Source: UBA7378 sp049611805
Lineage (GTDB): Bacteria > Pseudomonadota > Alphaproteobacteria > RS24
Assembly (NCBI GenBank): GCA_049611805.1
Contig: JBMZAX010000001.1
Span: 124,001-188,000 of the forward strand
DNA: 64,000 nt
Direction: 5' to 3'
The notes beneath the pieces are model-generated. The model searched no databases and was not told the DNA's origin. It was given only the letters and a program-made list of their open reading frames with translations. Positions within the stretch are counted from its first letter, which is position 1. Each line of letters starts with the position of its first letter. This document shows positions 1-8,851 of the stretch, piece by piece. The position numbers were made by a program, and so were the translations under genes.

Positions 1-212
1 TAATGGATCTGGCGCGCGCGCGTGATCTGGAAATTGTCGAGCGCGCCATCATGCCCGAAGAGATGGAAAGTTTCAGCGAATGCTTCATCACCGGAACGGC
101 GGCGGAAGTTACGCCGGTCTCCGAAATCGGCCCGTATAAATTCACCCCCGGCGATATCAGCATCAATCTGCTGAATGATTATCTCGCACTGGTGGGCGGG
201 CAGTCTGCTTAA
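1..212 (+). CDS. ilvE: Branched-chain amino acid aminotransferase, C-terminal fragment
   Basis: This is the last ~70 residues of a class IV PLP-dependent aminotransferase, cut by the window edge. The frame is open to the left; the Met at position 3 lies in the family's conserved Leu-Ala-(Lys/Arg)-Ala-Arg helix and is almost certainly internal. The fragment carries the IlvE C-terminal signature ECFITGTAAEVTPV, which contacts the cofactor phosphate, and ends at TAA 210-212. IlvE transfers the amino group between glutamate and the 2-oxo acids of Leu, Ile and Val in the cytoplasm. A D-amino-acid transaminase or aminodeoxychorismate lyase would lack this exact tail. The A/T-rich sequence just after the stop has no loop and is not a convincing terminator. 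Confidence 0.85.
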   Translation, partial: MDLARARDLEIVERAIMPEEMESFSECFITGTAAEVTPVSEIGPYKFTPGDISINLLNDYLALVGGQSA

Positions 213-268
213 AAAGCTTTTTTTCCACTCACGAACATGGCACAGTTTTTCCAACAGGAGAGTGTGTC

Positions 269-889
269 ATGGGTTTTTACAATAAATATGTTCTGCCGCG
301 GTTTTTGAACGCGGCCTGCGGCACCAAGCCGATTATCAAGCAGCGCGAAAAAGTTGTGCCTGAATGTACCGGACGGGTGCTGGAAGTGGGCATGGGGTCA
401 GGGTTGAACCTGTCCTTTTACGATCCCGACAAGGTGGACATGGTGTTCGGGCTGGAACCGGCCCCCGAAATGGTGGCGCGCGCCAAGCCGCTGGCTGAAA
501 AGGCGGCTTTTCCGGTGGAGTTTATCGACCTGCCCGGCGAGGAAATTCCGCTTGAAGACAATAGCGTTGATACGGTTCTTCTGACCTATACGCTGTGCAC
601 CATTCCCGGAACGCTGGCCGCGATGGAAGGCATGCGGCGGGTTTTGAAGCCGGGCGGCACATTGTTGTTTTCCGAACATGGCCGCGCGCCCGATGCCGGG
701 GTGCGCAAATGGCAAGACCGGCTCAATGGCGTATGGGGCCGCATTGCCGGCGGGTGCAATATGAACCGCGATATTCCGACCTTAATCGAAGAGGGCGGGT
801 TCAAAATCACCGATATGGACACCATGTATGTGCCCTCCACCCCGCGCATTCTCGGCTTCACCTATTGGGGCGCGGCGCAGATCCGCTGA
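269..889 (+). CDS. Class I SAM-dependent methyltransferase
   Basis: A 206-residue soluble protein with a Rossmann-type methyltransferase fold. Motif I, VLEVGMGSGLN, is at residues 37-47, the acidic ribose-binding position follows in GLEP near 61-64, and a motif IV-like segment LLTYTLCTIP comes near residue 104. The post-motif segment RRVLKPGGTLLFSEHG is typical of the UbiE/type 11 group. The start has a good ribosome site (AGGAGAG about 7 bases upstream). Homologues with the same FYNKYVLPR opening are annotated only as generic methyltransferases, some as phospholipid or quinone methyltransferase-like. The substrate cannot be read from the sequence. It lies 56 bp after ilvE and may be co-transcribed with it. 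Confidence 0.8.
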   Translation: MGFYNKYVLPRFLNAACGTKPIIKQREKVVPECTGRVLEVGMGSGLNLSFYDPDKVDMVFGLEPAPEMVARAKPLAEKAAFPVEFIDLPGEEIPLEDNSVDTVLLTYTLCTIPGTLAAMEGMRRVLKPGGTLLFSEHGRAPDAGVRKWQDRLNGVWGRIAGGCNMNRDIPTLIEEGGFKITDMDTMYVPSTPRILGFTYWGAAQIR

Positions 890-953
890 TTTTGCCGAAA
901 GCATATATTGCAAGCTCGTCTTGGGTCTGATCCTTGGGCTTAATCCTTTGGTC

Positions 954-982
954 TTGACTCTGAGCGCCGCTTAAAATAGAAC
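954..982 (+). promoter_or_regulatory. Putative promoter of imuA-imuB-dnaE2
   Basis: A -35-like TTGACT (954-959) and a -10-like TAGAAC (977-982) are separated by 17 bases, about 40 bases upstream of imuA. The -10 element overlaps the first half of the LexA box, which is the layout expected for repression by steric block. The -10 matches consensus at four of six positions, so this is inference from spacing and context. Confidence 0.45.
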
Positions 983-993
983 AAAACAAGAAC
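979..993. promoter_or_regulatory. LexA (SOS) box, alphaproteobacterial type
   Basis: The sequence is GAAC, seven bases, GAAC: an exact match to the direct-repeat LexA site of alphaproteobacteria (GTTC-N7-GTTC on the other strand). It lies 29 bp before the imuA start and overlaps the candidate -10 element. imuA-imuB-dnaE2 is a classic SOS-regulated operon, so the context supports function. Confidence 0.85.
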
Positions 994-1021
994 AAAATCC
1001 TGATTACGGTCTTGTGAATTA

Positions 1022-1795
1022 ATGCGTGAAAAAAAATATCAGGCAGAGCCGCGCCGCCTGACGGTTAGCCGTCTGCGGAACAAGCTCCGGAAGTTTGAGC
1101 TGGTGCCGACAGCGGGGGAGGCTGTGCCCAGCGGCTTTGCGGCCATTGATGCCTGCCTGTCGCCGCATCACGGCCTGTTGCGCGGCGGCTTGCATGAGGT
1201 TTGCGCGGCAAAAACCGGCGATTTTGCCAGTGCTGCGGGGTTTGGTGCGCATCTGGCGGCGCAATTTGCCGATGGCAATGCCGTGGTGTCCGGCCAGACC
1301 CGACAATCTATCGGTGAACATGGCCGGCCCTATGCGCTGGCCTTGCCGACGGTTGGGCTTGTCCGGCAGCAACTCATTCATATTAACGGGGCGGATTTGC
1401 CGGATTTGCTGTGGGCGACGCAAGAGGCGCTCAACTGTCCGGCGGTTGGTTGCGTGGTGGTGATGAGTCTTGAGCAGGCACCGGATTTTACCGCCAGCCG
1501 CCGGTTGAGCATGGCGTGTCGTGCGGTCGGGCGGCCATTGGTATTGGTGCTGGGTGCCGAAGCGGGCCAGGCCTCAACAGCGGCGACAACACGCTGGCAG
1601 GTTTGCGCGGCCCCGCATAATAGCTGGCAGGTGCGCCTAAAACGTGTGCGCGGCAGTTTTGAGCGTCCACCGCCCATGGCAGGCTGGCAGGTTTTTCCAT
1701 GGCGCGAAGCCTTACCCGTTTCCGATGATGCTGCTTCCGATAATACGGCACCCGAAAGCGCGCCCGTGCACGCCACAGCCGCTTACGGCAGTTAG
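1022..1795 (+). CDS. imuA: ImuA, RecA-like mutasome accessory protein
   Basis: A 257-residue protein matching the ImuA/SulA-like family: a basic N-terminus, then a RecA-fold region with an LLRGGLHEVCA segment (about residues 57-67) where RecA has its P-loop approach, but without an intact Walker A motif. ImuA works with ImuB and DnaE2 in damage-induced mutagenesis and in other bacteria contacts RecA. It is the first gene of the cassette, 28 bp after the LexA box, with imuB following after 17 bp. The last ~25 residues are Ala/Pro/acidic and look unstructured. Function is assigned from family and gene order. Confidence 0.88.
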   Translation: MREKKYQAEPRRLTVSRLRNKLRKFELVPTAGEAVPSGFAAIDACLSPHHGLLRGGLHEVCAAKTGDFASAAGFGAHLAAQFADGNAVVSGQTRQSIGEHGRPYALALPTVGLVRQQLIHINGADLPDLLWATQEALNCPAVGCVVVMSLEQAPDFTASRRLSMACRAVGRPLVLVLGAEAGQASTAATTRWQVCAAPHNSWQVRLKRVRGSFERPPPMAGWQVFPWREALPVSDDAASDNTAPESAPVHATAAYGS

Positions 1796-1812
1796 GGTGA
1801 GGTGTTTGTATC

Positions 1813-3489
1813 ATGCCGCAATCCACGCCACACATGCCGCCACAAGTGCCTGCTCTGCCCGCCCCCGACACCGCCCCCAATGCCGCTTTTAATGCCGCGC
1901 TTGATGACGCTCCGCCCGATCGCCGCATTGTGGCAATCTGGTTTCCCCATTGGCTGAGTGACATCGTTATGCCGGCTGAAAAGCGCGATGCGCCTTTCGT
2001 GCTGGCCGAACACCGGCGCGGGACGCAACGTCTGGCGGCGGTCAATATCGCTGCCGAGGCTTGCGGGCTGCACACCGGCATGGCACTGGCCGATGCGCGC
2101 GCGCTGGTGCCTGACATGCATATTGAGATGCTTGATCCGGCGCGCGGGGTGGCCGCGCTCGATAAATGCGCCCGCTGGCTGCGCCGCTACACCCCATGGG
2201 TCGGTGCTGACACGCATCCCGACAGCCACGGCTTGCTGCTCGACATAAGCGGTTGCGCGCATTTGTTTGGCGGCGAACGCCGCATGCTCGACGACATGCG
2301 CGCGCGCTTCAACCGCCGTGGCATCACCTGCTGTATTGCCGTGGCCGATACAATCGGCAGTGCCTGGGCGCTGGCGCATTACGGGCCGGACAGCCTGATC
2401 ATCGCCCCGTCCGGCCATGGTGCCGATGCGGTGATGGATTTGCCGCCGGATGCATTGCGCCTGCCCGAAGATGCGCGCGATCTGTGTCGGCGTCTGGGGC
2501 TTGACAGCATCGCGGCGCTGGCGGCGTTTCCGCGGGCCTCCCTGACGCGCCGCTTCGGGCCTTATCCGGTGATGCGGTTGGAGCAGGCATTGGGGCAGGC
2601 CGGTGAAATGCTCAATCCATGCGTGCCGGCACCGGAATTTATCGTGCGGGAAAACCTTGCCCAAGGCGTGACACAGCTCGATGCCATTGCCGGCCTCACG
2701 CAAAATATGTGCGCGACGCTGGCCGCGAAACTTTTTGCCGCCGGGCAGGGGGCTACGCGGCTCGACCTTGTTCTGACCCGTGCCGATAATGAGGTGCAGG
2801 CATTGTCGGTGCGTCTGGCGGCACCTTCGGCCGAGGCCGAGCATTTGGCGCGATTGCTGGCGACGCGCCTTGAGCGTATGTCGCGGGGGTTTGACGCCGG
2901 ATGCGGGGTTGAAACTTTGTGTCTTGCCGCCAGTGCCACGGCAGAGGTCAGCACGCCGCAAGCGCCGCTAACGCTCGGACACCGGGCTTTCAAAACACCT
3001 CCTGTCGCGGCATTGGCCGGCCTGTTTGACCGGCTGGCCGGACGTCTGGGGCCACAGGTTGTCGTGCGCCCTGTCGTGCATGCATCGCATATTCCCGAAC
3101 ACGCCGTCGGCTATCGGCCCGTGCATGCCGCCCCGCTTTCCGGTGAGATTGATGATGCGGGCCTGTCGGCTGGTGCCGCGCCGGAGCCGCAAGCGCGCCC
3201 GCTTTTCATGCTGTGTGCGCCCGAACCCATTGAGGTGATTGCCGAGATTCCCGAAGGCGCGCCATATCGGTTTCGCTGGCGGCGGGTGCTGCATGAGGTG
3301 GCCCGCGCGCAAGGGCCCGAACGCATCAGCCCGGAATGGTGGCCCTCGGCGCGTCGGCATAACAGCCTGACCCGCGATTATTTTCGCGTGGAAGACCGTA
3401 ACGGGTGCCGCTTCTGGATTTACCGCGACGGGCTTTACGGGCGCGAAACCGGACGTGCGCGCTGGTTCATGCACGGGGTGTTTCCGTGA
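1813..3489 (+). CDS. imuB: ImuB, catalytically inactive Y-family polymerase homologue
   Basis: A 558-residue DinB-like protein. After a Pro/Ala-rich leader of ~35 residues, the palm motif that carries the first catalytic acids in active Y-family enzymes reads IVAIWFPHWLSD (39-50). The second site reads LLLDISGCAHLFGGE (about 140-154), not the SIDE-type acidic pair. The metal ligands needed for synthesis are therefore missing, as is typical of ImuB, which acts as a hub linking the beta clamp, ImuA and DnaE2. The start has GTGAGG about 9 bases upstream. The stop overlaps the GTG start of dnaE2. The leader is longer than in many homologues, so an internal start is possible. Confidence 0.9.
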   Translation: MPQSTPHMPPQVPALPAPDTAPNAAFNAALDDAPPDRRIVAIWFPHWLSDIVMPAEKRDAPFVLAEHRRGTQRLAAVNIAAEACGLHTGMALADARALVPDMHIEMLDPARGVAALDKCARWLRRYTPWVGADTHPDSHGLLLDISGCAHLFGGERRMLDDMRARFNRRGITCCIAVADTIGSAWALAHYGPDSLIIAPSGHGADAVMDLPPDALRLPEDARDLCRRLGLDSIAALAAFPRASLTRRFGPYPVMRLEQALGQAGEMLNPCVPAPEFIVRENLAQGVTQLDAIAGLTQNMCATLAAKLFAAGQGATRLDLVLTRADNEVQALSVRLAAPSAEAEHLARLLATRLERMSRGFDAGCGVETLCLAASATAEVSTPQAPLTLGHRAFKTPPVAALAGLFDRLAGRLGPQVVVRPVVHASHIPEHAVGYRPVHAAPLSGEIDDAGLSAGAAPEPQARPLFMLCAPEPIEVIAEIPEGAPYRFRWRRVLHEVARAQGPERISPEWWPSARRHNSLTRDYFRVEDRNGCRFWIYRDGLYGRETGRARWFMHGVFP

Positions 3490-6400
3490 GCGATGACAAT
3501 ACGGGCTTTGCCGAACTGACGGCGATTTCCAATTTCAGTTTTCTGCACGGGGGCGCGCATCCTCAGGAAATGGTGCATCGCGCCGCCCATCTTGGTTATC
3601 AGGCCATTGGGCTTGCCGACCGCAACACGCTGGCCGGTGTGGTGCGCGGCCATGTTGCCGCGCGTGAGGCGGGCATTCGCTATGTGCCCGGTGCCCGTCT
3701 GGTGACGCAATGCGATTTCGAGGCGGTGTGCTATCCGCGCGACCGCACGGCCTATGCCGCCCTGTCGCAATGTCTGACGCGGGGCAACCGGCGCGCCGTG
3801 AAGGGCCAGTGCCTGTTGCAGATGGAAGACATTGAAACGCTCGCAAAAAACAGTGGCCAATGCTGGATTGTGGTGCCACCTGCTTCCATACTGAATTCCG
3901 CAGAGGCTTCCGCAAATAACGGGTTTCGTGAAAAACTCATGCGGCTTGTTAAGGCCGGTGCAACCACCGGCGGGCATGTCTATCTGTTGCTCGCGCCCGC
4001 TTACGGTGCCGATGATGGCGCGCATTTTGACCGCTTGGCGGCACTGGCAAGCTGGGCGGGCGCGCCGCTGATTGCTGGGTTCAACCCGCTCTATCACGAC
4101 CCCGCGCGCCGCCGCTTGCAGGATGTGCTGACCTGTATTCGCCACCATTGCACGCTGGATACGGCCGGCTATCGCCTCGCGGCAAATGCCGAGCGTCATC
4201 TGAAGCCCTTATCGGATGTGACGCGGCTGTTTCGTGCGTTTCCCCAAGCGGTGGCGAATGTTCAAAATATTTTATCGGCCTGCCAATTTTCGCTCGATGA
4301 TCTGGTTTATCAATATCCCGAAGATGCGTTTGACCACACGCTTTCGCCCCAGCAATTGCTGGAAAAGCTGGTTTGGGAGGGCGCGCGCGGGCGGTTTTCC
4401 GGCACGGTGCCGGAGAAGCTGGAACAGCTCATTCGCTATGAGTTGAAACTCATTGGTGAGCTTGCTTATGCGCCGTATTTTCTCACCGTTTACGATCTGG
4501 TTCAGTTTGCGCGCCGCAAGCGCATTTTGTGTCAGGGGCGCGGCTCGGCGGCCAATTCCGCCGTGTGCTATTGCCTCGGCATCACGGCTGTCGACCCCAG
4601 CCGGCTGGATTTGCTGTTTGAACGCTTTATTTCTGCCGAGCGCAATGAGCCGCCCGACATTGATATTGATTTCGAACATGAGCGGCGCGAAGAAGTCATC
4701 CAGTATATTTACCAAAAATACGGGCGTGAACGCGCCGGCATTGCGGCAACGGTCATCACCTATCGCAGTCGCTCGGCTGTGCGCGAAGTTGCCAAGGCGA
4801 TGGGGCTTTCGGGCGATGTTGCCAGCGCGCTTCTGGCGTTGAACTGGGGCGGCGGCAGCCGCCCGCCACCGCCCGAACATATTCGTGAAGCCGGGCTTGA
4901 CCCGGAAACGCCCGCGCTTGCGGTGACACTGGATATGGCCGCCGAACTGATCGGGTTTCCGCGGCATTTGTCGCAGCATGTCGGCGGCTTCATCATCACC
5001 AATGAGCGCCTCGACAAAATGGTTCCGATCGGCAATGCGGCCATGGCAGAGCGCACGTTCGTCGAATGGGACAAGGATGATCTGGACGCGCTGGGCATGT
5101 TGAAAATCGATGTGCTGGCGCTGGGCATGTTGAGTGCAATCCGGCGCAGTTTCGACCTTATTGCCGCCCATCACGGCAAAAATTTTGAACTGGCGACCGT
5201 GCCTGCCGAAGACAGCAATGTTTACGACATGCTGTGCCGTGCCGAAGCAATCGGGGTGTTTCAGGTGGAAAGCCGCGCGCAAATGAACATGCTGCCGCGT
5301 TTGAAACCGCGCGATTTCTACGATCTGGTTATTGAGGTTGCCATTGTCCGGCCCGGCCCCATTCAGGGCGATATGGTGCATCCCTATTTGCGCCGCCGCA
5401 ATGGCGAGGAGACGGTGAGCTTCCCCTCACAGGAACTGGAAGATGTGCTGGGCAAAACGCTGGGCGTGCCTTTGTTCCAAGAACAAGCCATGCGTATCGC
5501 CGTGATTGCGGCCGGCTTCACCCCCGCCGAGGCCGACCGCTTGCGCCGCGCCATGGCGACGTTTCGCAAAAGCGGCATTATTCATGAATTCGGCATGCGG
5601 CTTATCGAAGGCATGGTGGCGCGCGGCTATACGCAGAGTTTTGCCGAGCGGTGTTTCCGCCAGATTGAAGGCTTCGGCGAATATGGCTTTCCCGAAAGCC
5701 ATGCCGCCAGCTTTGCCCTGCTTGTTTATGTGTCGGCATGGCTCAAATGTTATTACCCCGCCGCTTTTTGTGCGGCGCTGATCAACAGCCAGCCCATGGG
5801 GTTTTACGCCCCCGCCCAGCTTGTGCGCGAGGCCCAGCGACAGGGCGTGCATGTTTTGCCGGTATGCATTAACCGCTCGGACAGCGAAGCCGACCTTGAG
5901 CGGCATGATGACGAGATTGCCCTGCGGCTCGGCTTCAACCAAATCAGCGGGCTGGCGGCGGCCGACCATGAGGCGCTGGTTGCGGCGCGGCGTCTGGGCG
6001 GGGCGTTTGACAGTGTTGCCGATTGTGCCAAGCGCGCCGGACTGGGCCCCGGCGCACTGGAACGCTTGGCGCGCGCCGATGCCTTTGCCGGTCTTGGATT
6101 GTCGCGGCGCCAGGCTTTGTGGGCGGTGCGCGCGCTGGCACCGGAAAGCCGCGCGGCGGCGCTGCCTTTGTTTGCCCATCGCGGGCTTGATGTGTTGCCG
6201 CCCGAAGACGAACACGCCGCAGCACTGCCCGCCTTGCCGCCGGGCATGGAAGTGCTGGAAGATTATGCCAGCCTGCGATTGTCGCTCAAGGCGCATCCCA
6301 TGTCGTTTTTGCGCGAAGATATGCACGCGCGCAATGTGCGGCCTTTGGAGGCGCTGGACGTGGCGGGCAATGGTCGGCGCATTGGCGTGGCGGGTCTGGT

Positions 6401-6740
6401 GATCTGCCGCCAACGTCCGGGGAGTGCCCGTGGCGTTGTGTTTTTAACGCTGGAGGATGAAACCGGCACCGGCAATATTGTCGTCTGGCCCGACAGGTTT
6501 GAGAAATATCGGCGCATTGTTATCGGCGCGCGCCTTATTCATATCGAAGGGCGCGTACAGCGCAGTGGCGCGGTGGTGCATCTTGTGGCCGAGCGCTTTA
6601 CCGATTGCACCGAACAGCTTGTGACATTGATGGCGCAAAAAGGCGTGCAGACGACGGCGCATCTGCCCAAAATATTGCGCCCGAAAAAACAGACAGGGCG
6701 CAAAACGCCGCGCGAAATGGCGTGGCGCGGCCTGCAATAG
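3486..6740 (+). CDS. dnaE2: Error-prone DNA polymerase DnaE2
   Basis: A 1084-residue C-family polymerase. The start chosen is the GTG at 3486, which overlaps the imuB TGA (GTGA) and gives the short family N-terminus; the frame stays open upstream but that would overlap imuB. Layout: a PHP-like domain beginning at NFSFLHGGAHP, the palm with PDIDIDF (Asp391, 393, 395) and a third acid in KIDVLALGML (Asp542), helix-hairpin-helix repeats, and a C-terminal OB fold (GVAGLVICRQRPGSARGVVF). DnaE2 performs damage-tolerant synthesis under SOS induction with ImuA and ImuB. The replicative DnaE would be longer, with a clamp-binding tail, and would not sit in this cassette. Confidence 0.93.
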   Translation: MSDDNTGFAELTAISNFSFLHGGAHPQEMVHRAAHLGYQAIGLADRNTLAGVVRGHVAAREAGIRYVPGARLVTQCDFEAVCYPRDRTAYAALSQCLTRGNRRAVKGQCLLQMEDIETLAKNSGQCWIVVPPASILNSAEASANNGFREKLMRLVKAGATTGGHVYLLLAPAYGADDGAHFDRLAALASWAGAPLIAGFNPLYHDPARRRLQDVLTCIRHHCTLDTAGYRLAANAERHLKPLSDVTRLFRAFPQAVANVQNILSACQFSLDDLVYQYPEDAFDHTLSPQQLLEKLVWEGARGRFSGTVPEKLEQLIRYELKLIGELAYAPYFLTVYDLVQFARRKRILCQGRGSAANSAVCYCLGITAVDPSRLDLLFERFISAERNEPPDIDIDFEHERREEVIQYIYQKYGRERAGIAATVITYRSRSAVREVAKAMGLSGDVASALLALNWGGGSRPPPPEHIREAGLDPETPALAVTLDMAAELIGFPRHLSQHVGGFIITNERLDKMVPIGNAAMAERTFVEWDKDDLDALGMLKIDVLALGMLSAIRRSFDLIAAHHGKNFELATVPAEDSNVYDMLCRAEAIGVFQVESRAQMNMLPRLKPRDFYDLVIEVAIVRPGPIQGDMVHPYLRRRNGEETVSFPSQELEDVLGKTLGVPLFQEQAMRIAVIAAGFTPAEADRLRRAMATFRKSGIIHEFGMRLIEGMVARGYTQSFAERCFRQIEGFGEYGFPESHAASFALLVYVSAWLKCYYPAAFCAALINSQPMGFYAPAQLVREAQRQGVHVLPVCINRSDSEADLERHDDEIALRLGFNQISGLAAADHEALVAARRLGGAFDSVADCAKRAGLGPGALERLARADAFAGLGLSRRQALWAVRALAPESRAAALPLFAHRGLDVLPPEDEHAAALPALPPGMEVLEDYASLRLSLKAHPMSFLREDMHARNVRPLEALDVAGNGRRIGVAGLVICRQRPGSARGVVFLTLEDETGTGNIVVWPDRFEKYRRIVIGARLIHIEGRVQRSGAVVHLVAERFTDCTEQLVTLMAQKGVQTTAHLPKILRPKKQTGRKTPREMAWRGLQ

Positions 6741-6756
6741 CTGTCATGCGTGGGGC

Positions 6757-7722
6757 TTACTCGGCGGCTTCTTTTTCGGCTTCCAGCGCGGCCAGATATT
6801 TTTCCGCTTCCAGTGCCGCCATGCAGCCCATACCGGCGGCGGTGACGGCCTGGCGGTAAATATCATCCGTCACATCACCGGCCGCATAGACGCCCTCAAT
6901 CGAGGTCGCCGTGCTGTCGGGAGACGTGATCAGATATCCGCCCGATTTGGTTTGCAATTGCTCGGTGAATAATTCCGTCGACGGCGCATGCCCGATGGCG
7001 ATGAAAATACCGTCGGCATTGACCTCATGCGTGTCGCCGGTCTGGGTGTTGCGCAGGCGCGCGCCGGTAACGCCCAGCGGGTCATCCGTGCCCAGCACCT
7101 CGTCAATCTCGCTGTTCCACAACACCTCGATCTTGTCATGGGCAAGCAGGCGTTGTTGCAGAATTTTCTCACTGCGTAAGCTGTCGCGGCGATGCACCAG
7201 AGTTACTTTCGAGGCAAAATTCGTCAGGAACAATGCCTCCTCGACGGCAGTGTTGCCACCGCCGACCACCAGCACTTCCTTGTCGCGATAGAAAAACCCG
7301 TCACAGGTCGCACATGCCGAAACCCCGAAGCCCTGAAACTTCTCTTCGCTTTCCAGCCCCAGCCATTTGGCTTGCGCGCCGGTGGCGATAATCACCGTAT
7401 CGGCGGTGTAAATCTGCCCGCTATCGCCGGTCATGGTGAAGGGGCGGGTGTTCAAATCGGCTTTGGTGATGATGTCGGAAATAATTTCCGTTCCCACATG
7501 CGCGGCTTGGGCTTCCATCTGCTCCATCAGCCACGGGCCCTGAATGGCATCGGCAAAGCCCGGATAATTTTCGACATCCGTGGTGATGGTCAATTGCCCG
7601 CCCGGTTGCAGGCCGCGCACCAGCACCGGCTCCAGCATGGCGCGCGCCGCATAAACGGCGGCCGTATAGCCTGCCGGCCCCGATCCGATGATCAATAATT
7701 TTGTGTGTTTGGTCTCGCTCAT
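6757..7722 (-). CDS. trxB: Thioredoxin reductase
   Basis: A 321-residue NADPH-dependent flavoprotein. The N-terminal FAD site GSGPAG is at 13-18, the redox-active CATC at Cys137-Cys140, the NADPH-binding GGGNTA at 154-159, and the FAD-binding AAGDV near the C-terminus. It reduces thioredoxin in the cytoplasm. The start at 7722 is chosen over an upstream ATG at 7788 because it has GGAG 8 bases before it and gives the standard N-terminus. The C-terminus carries a short tandem duplication (AALEAEKYL then AALEAEKEA). The gene converges on dnaE2, with only 16 bp between the stops. Confidence 0.95.
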   Translation of the reverse strand: MSETKHTKLLIIGSGPAGYTAAVYAARAMLEPVLVRGLQPGGQLTITTDVENYPGFADAIQGPWLMEQMEAQAAHVGTEIISDIITKADLNTRPFTMTGDSGQIYTADTVIIATGAQAKWLGLESEEKFQGFGVSACATCDGFFYRDKEVLVVGGGNTAVEEALFLTNFASKVTLVHRRDSLRSEKILQQRLLAHDKIEVLWNSEIDEVLGTDDPLGVTGARLRNTQTGDTHEVNADGIFIAIGHAPSTELFTEQLQTKSGGYLITSPDSTATSIEGVYAAGDVTDDIYRQAVTAAGMGCMAALEAEKYLAALEAEKEAAE

Positions 7723-7807
7723 CACGCGCTCCGCCTGTCCGAATAGCCCTAATGTAATGCCGATTCCGGCCAACCCAAGGCCACCCATTGCTACGAAGTG
7801 GATTTAT

Positions 7808-8785
7808 TCAGAGGTTTTTGGCTTTTTGGGCGCCAAAGCCCGCGCGTTTGGCATCCCACGCAGTTTGCAAGGCGGCGGCGATTTCCGGCGTGGCATTGGC
7901 CGGTGTCGACAGACGATCGTCGAGTTCGCCGACAAAGGGCCGGGTGAGGCCCGCGGCCTGCATGTCGCCATGAAACGCGCGAAATTTGCGATTGCCGCCC
8001 GCCAGTTCGAAAACCTGCACCGGCGCGCCGCCGGTGCACGCTTCGCCGACCATATTAACGCTGTCGGCGGTCACGATGATGTGTTCTGCCAGCCCCAACA
8101 AAGCGGCATAAGGGTTCTCGCCCGCATTGTCCCAGATGAAATGCGGGGTTTGGGCAAGGCGGGCGCGCAAATGCGCCGCAAAAGCCGGTGGCGAGCGGCG
8201 TGACACGGTTATCATGGGAAACACATTTTGCGCTGTCAGCGCTACAATATGGGTGGTGAGGCGCTCAAATTCCGCCATGGTGAAGGTATAAGCCTCGTTC
8301 GGCCCGCCAATCAGCACGGCAACCGGCTTGCGGGTTCCGCAATCGGCCAGCAGGCGCGCGCGCCATTTATCGGCCTCGGCTTGCAAGGATTCTTGTGTCA
8401 GCAAATGCGGTGACAAAAGCGTGGTCGTCACATTCGGCCCGTGCAGGCGGTCATGATGCGGTGCCCAGACAAAATCAAAATAATGCGGGGCGATGGCCGG
8501 TTTCTGGAAAAAAGCGGTAAAACTGCGCCCGCCGGAGCGATATCCGATATAGCGCGCATGCGCCGCCGCCTGGCGTCCGCTTGCCAGCACAAGGTCGGGA
8601 TAGGGGGGCGCGATGGCCGCATCGCGCCGCACGCCGGGAAATGCCGCCCGATAGGGGCTCAGCCAGCGCCATGGCGGTTTTAAATGCGTGTGAATAAGCT
8701 GCGGCTCAACGCCCAGTGCTTTGGCGACGCCCAGCACAAGCACGTCATTGCCGCGCCGCCCGCCTGTAATCGCCCAGACCCGCAT
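7808..8785 (-). CDS. ELM1/DUF1022 family protein
   Basis: A 325-residue protein of the mitochondrial-fission-ELM1-like family (COG3660). It begins MRVWAITGGRRGND and contains the conserved LVLASGRQAAAHARY, VLIGGPNEAYTF and ADSVNMVGEAC segments. The fold resembles GT-B glycosyltransferases, but the bacterial activity is not established. The alphaproteobacterial proteins are the relatives of plant ELM1, which recruits a dynamin to mitochondria. It lies upstream of trxB on the same strand with an ~85 bp gap, and is divergent from the Lrp-type regulator. Confidence 0.8.
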   Translation of the reverse strand: MRVWAITGGRRGNDVLVLGVAKALGVEPQLIHTHLKPPWRWLSPYRAAFPGVRRDAAIAPPYPDLVLASGRQAAAHARYIGYRSGGRSFTAFFQKPAIAPHYFDFVWAPHHDRLHGPNVTTTLLSPHLLTQESLQAEADKWRARLLADCGTRKPVAVLIGGPNEAYTFTMAEFERLTTHIVALTAQNVFPMITVSRRSPPAFAAHLRARLAQTPHFIWDNAGENPYAALLGLAEHIIVTADSVNMVGEACTGGAPVQVFELAGGNRKFRAFHGDMQAAGLTRPFVGELDDRLSTPANATPEIAAALQTAWDAKRAGFGAQKAKNL

Positions 8786-8815
8786 GTGTTTCCCTGTTCA
8801 AACCTTGTCAAAACG

Positions 8816-8830
8816 CGTAATAATATTACG
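8816..8830. promoter_or_regulatory. 15-bp perfect palindrome in the Lrp/ELM1 divergent promoter region
   Basis: CGTAATAATATTACG is a perfect inverted repeat around a central A. It lies between the divergent ELM1-like gene (start 8785) and the Lrp/AsnC gene (start 8852). A -35-like TTGTCA (8805-8810) precedes it and an A/T-rich TATTAT (8831-8836) follows. Lrp/AsnC regulators commonly bind such A/T-rich palindromes and repress their own gene, so this is a candidate autoregulatory operator. Confidence 0.55.
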
Positions 8831-8851
8831 TATTATACAGGAATTTGGGTA

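Noticed and set aside
205..232. A/T palindrome AAAAAGCTTTTTTT after ilvE as a terminator
   Set aside because: The inverted repeat has no loop and no GC stem, so a functional rho-independent terminator is unlikely.
3405..3485. Upstream in-frame start for dnaE2
   Set aside because: It would overlap imuB by 85 bp and add a basic segment unlike family N-termini; the GTG at 3486 fits better.
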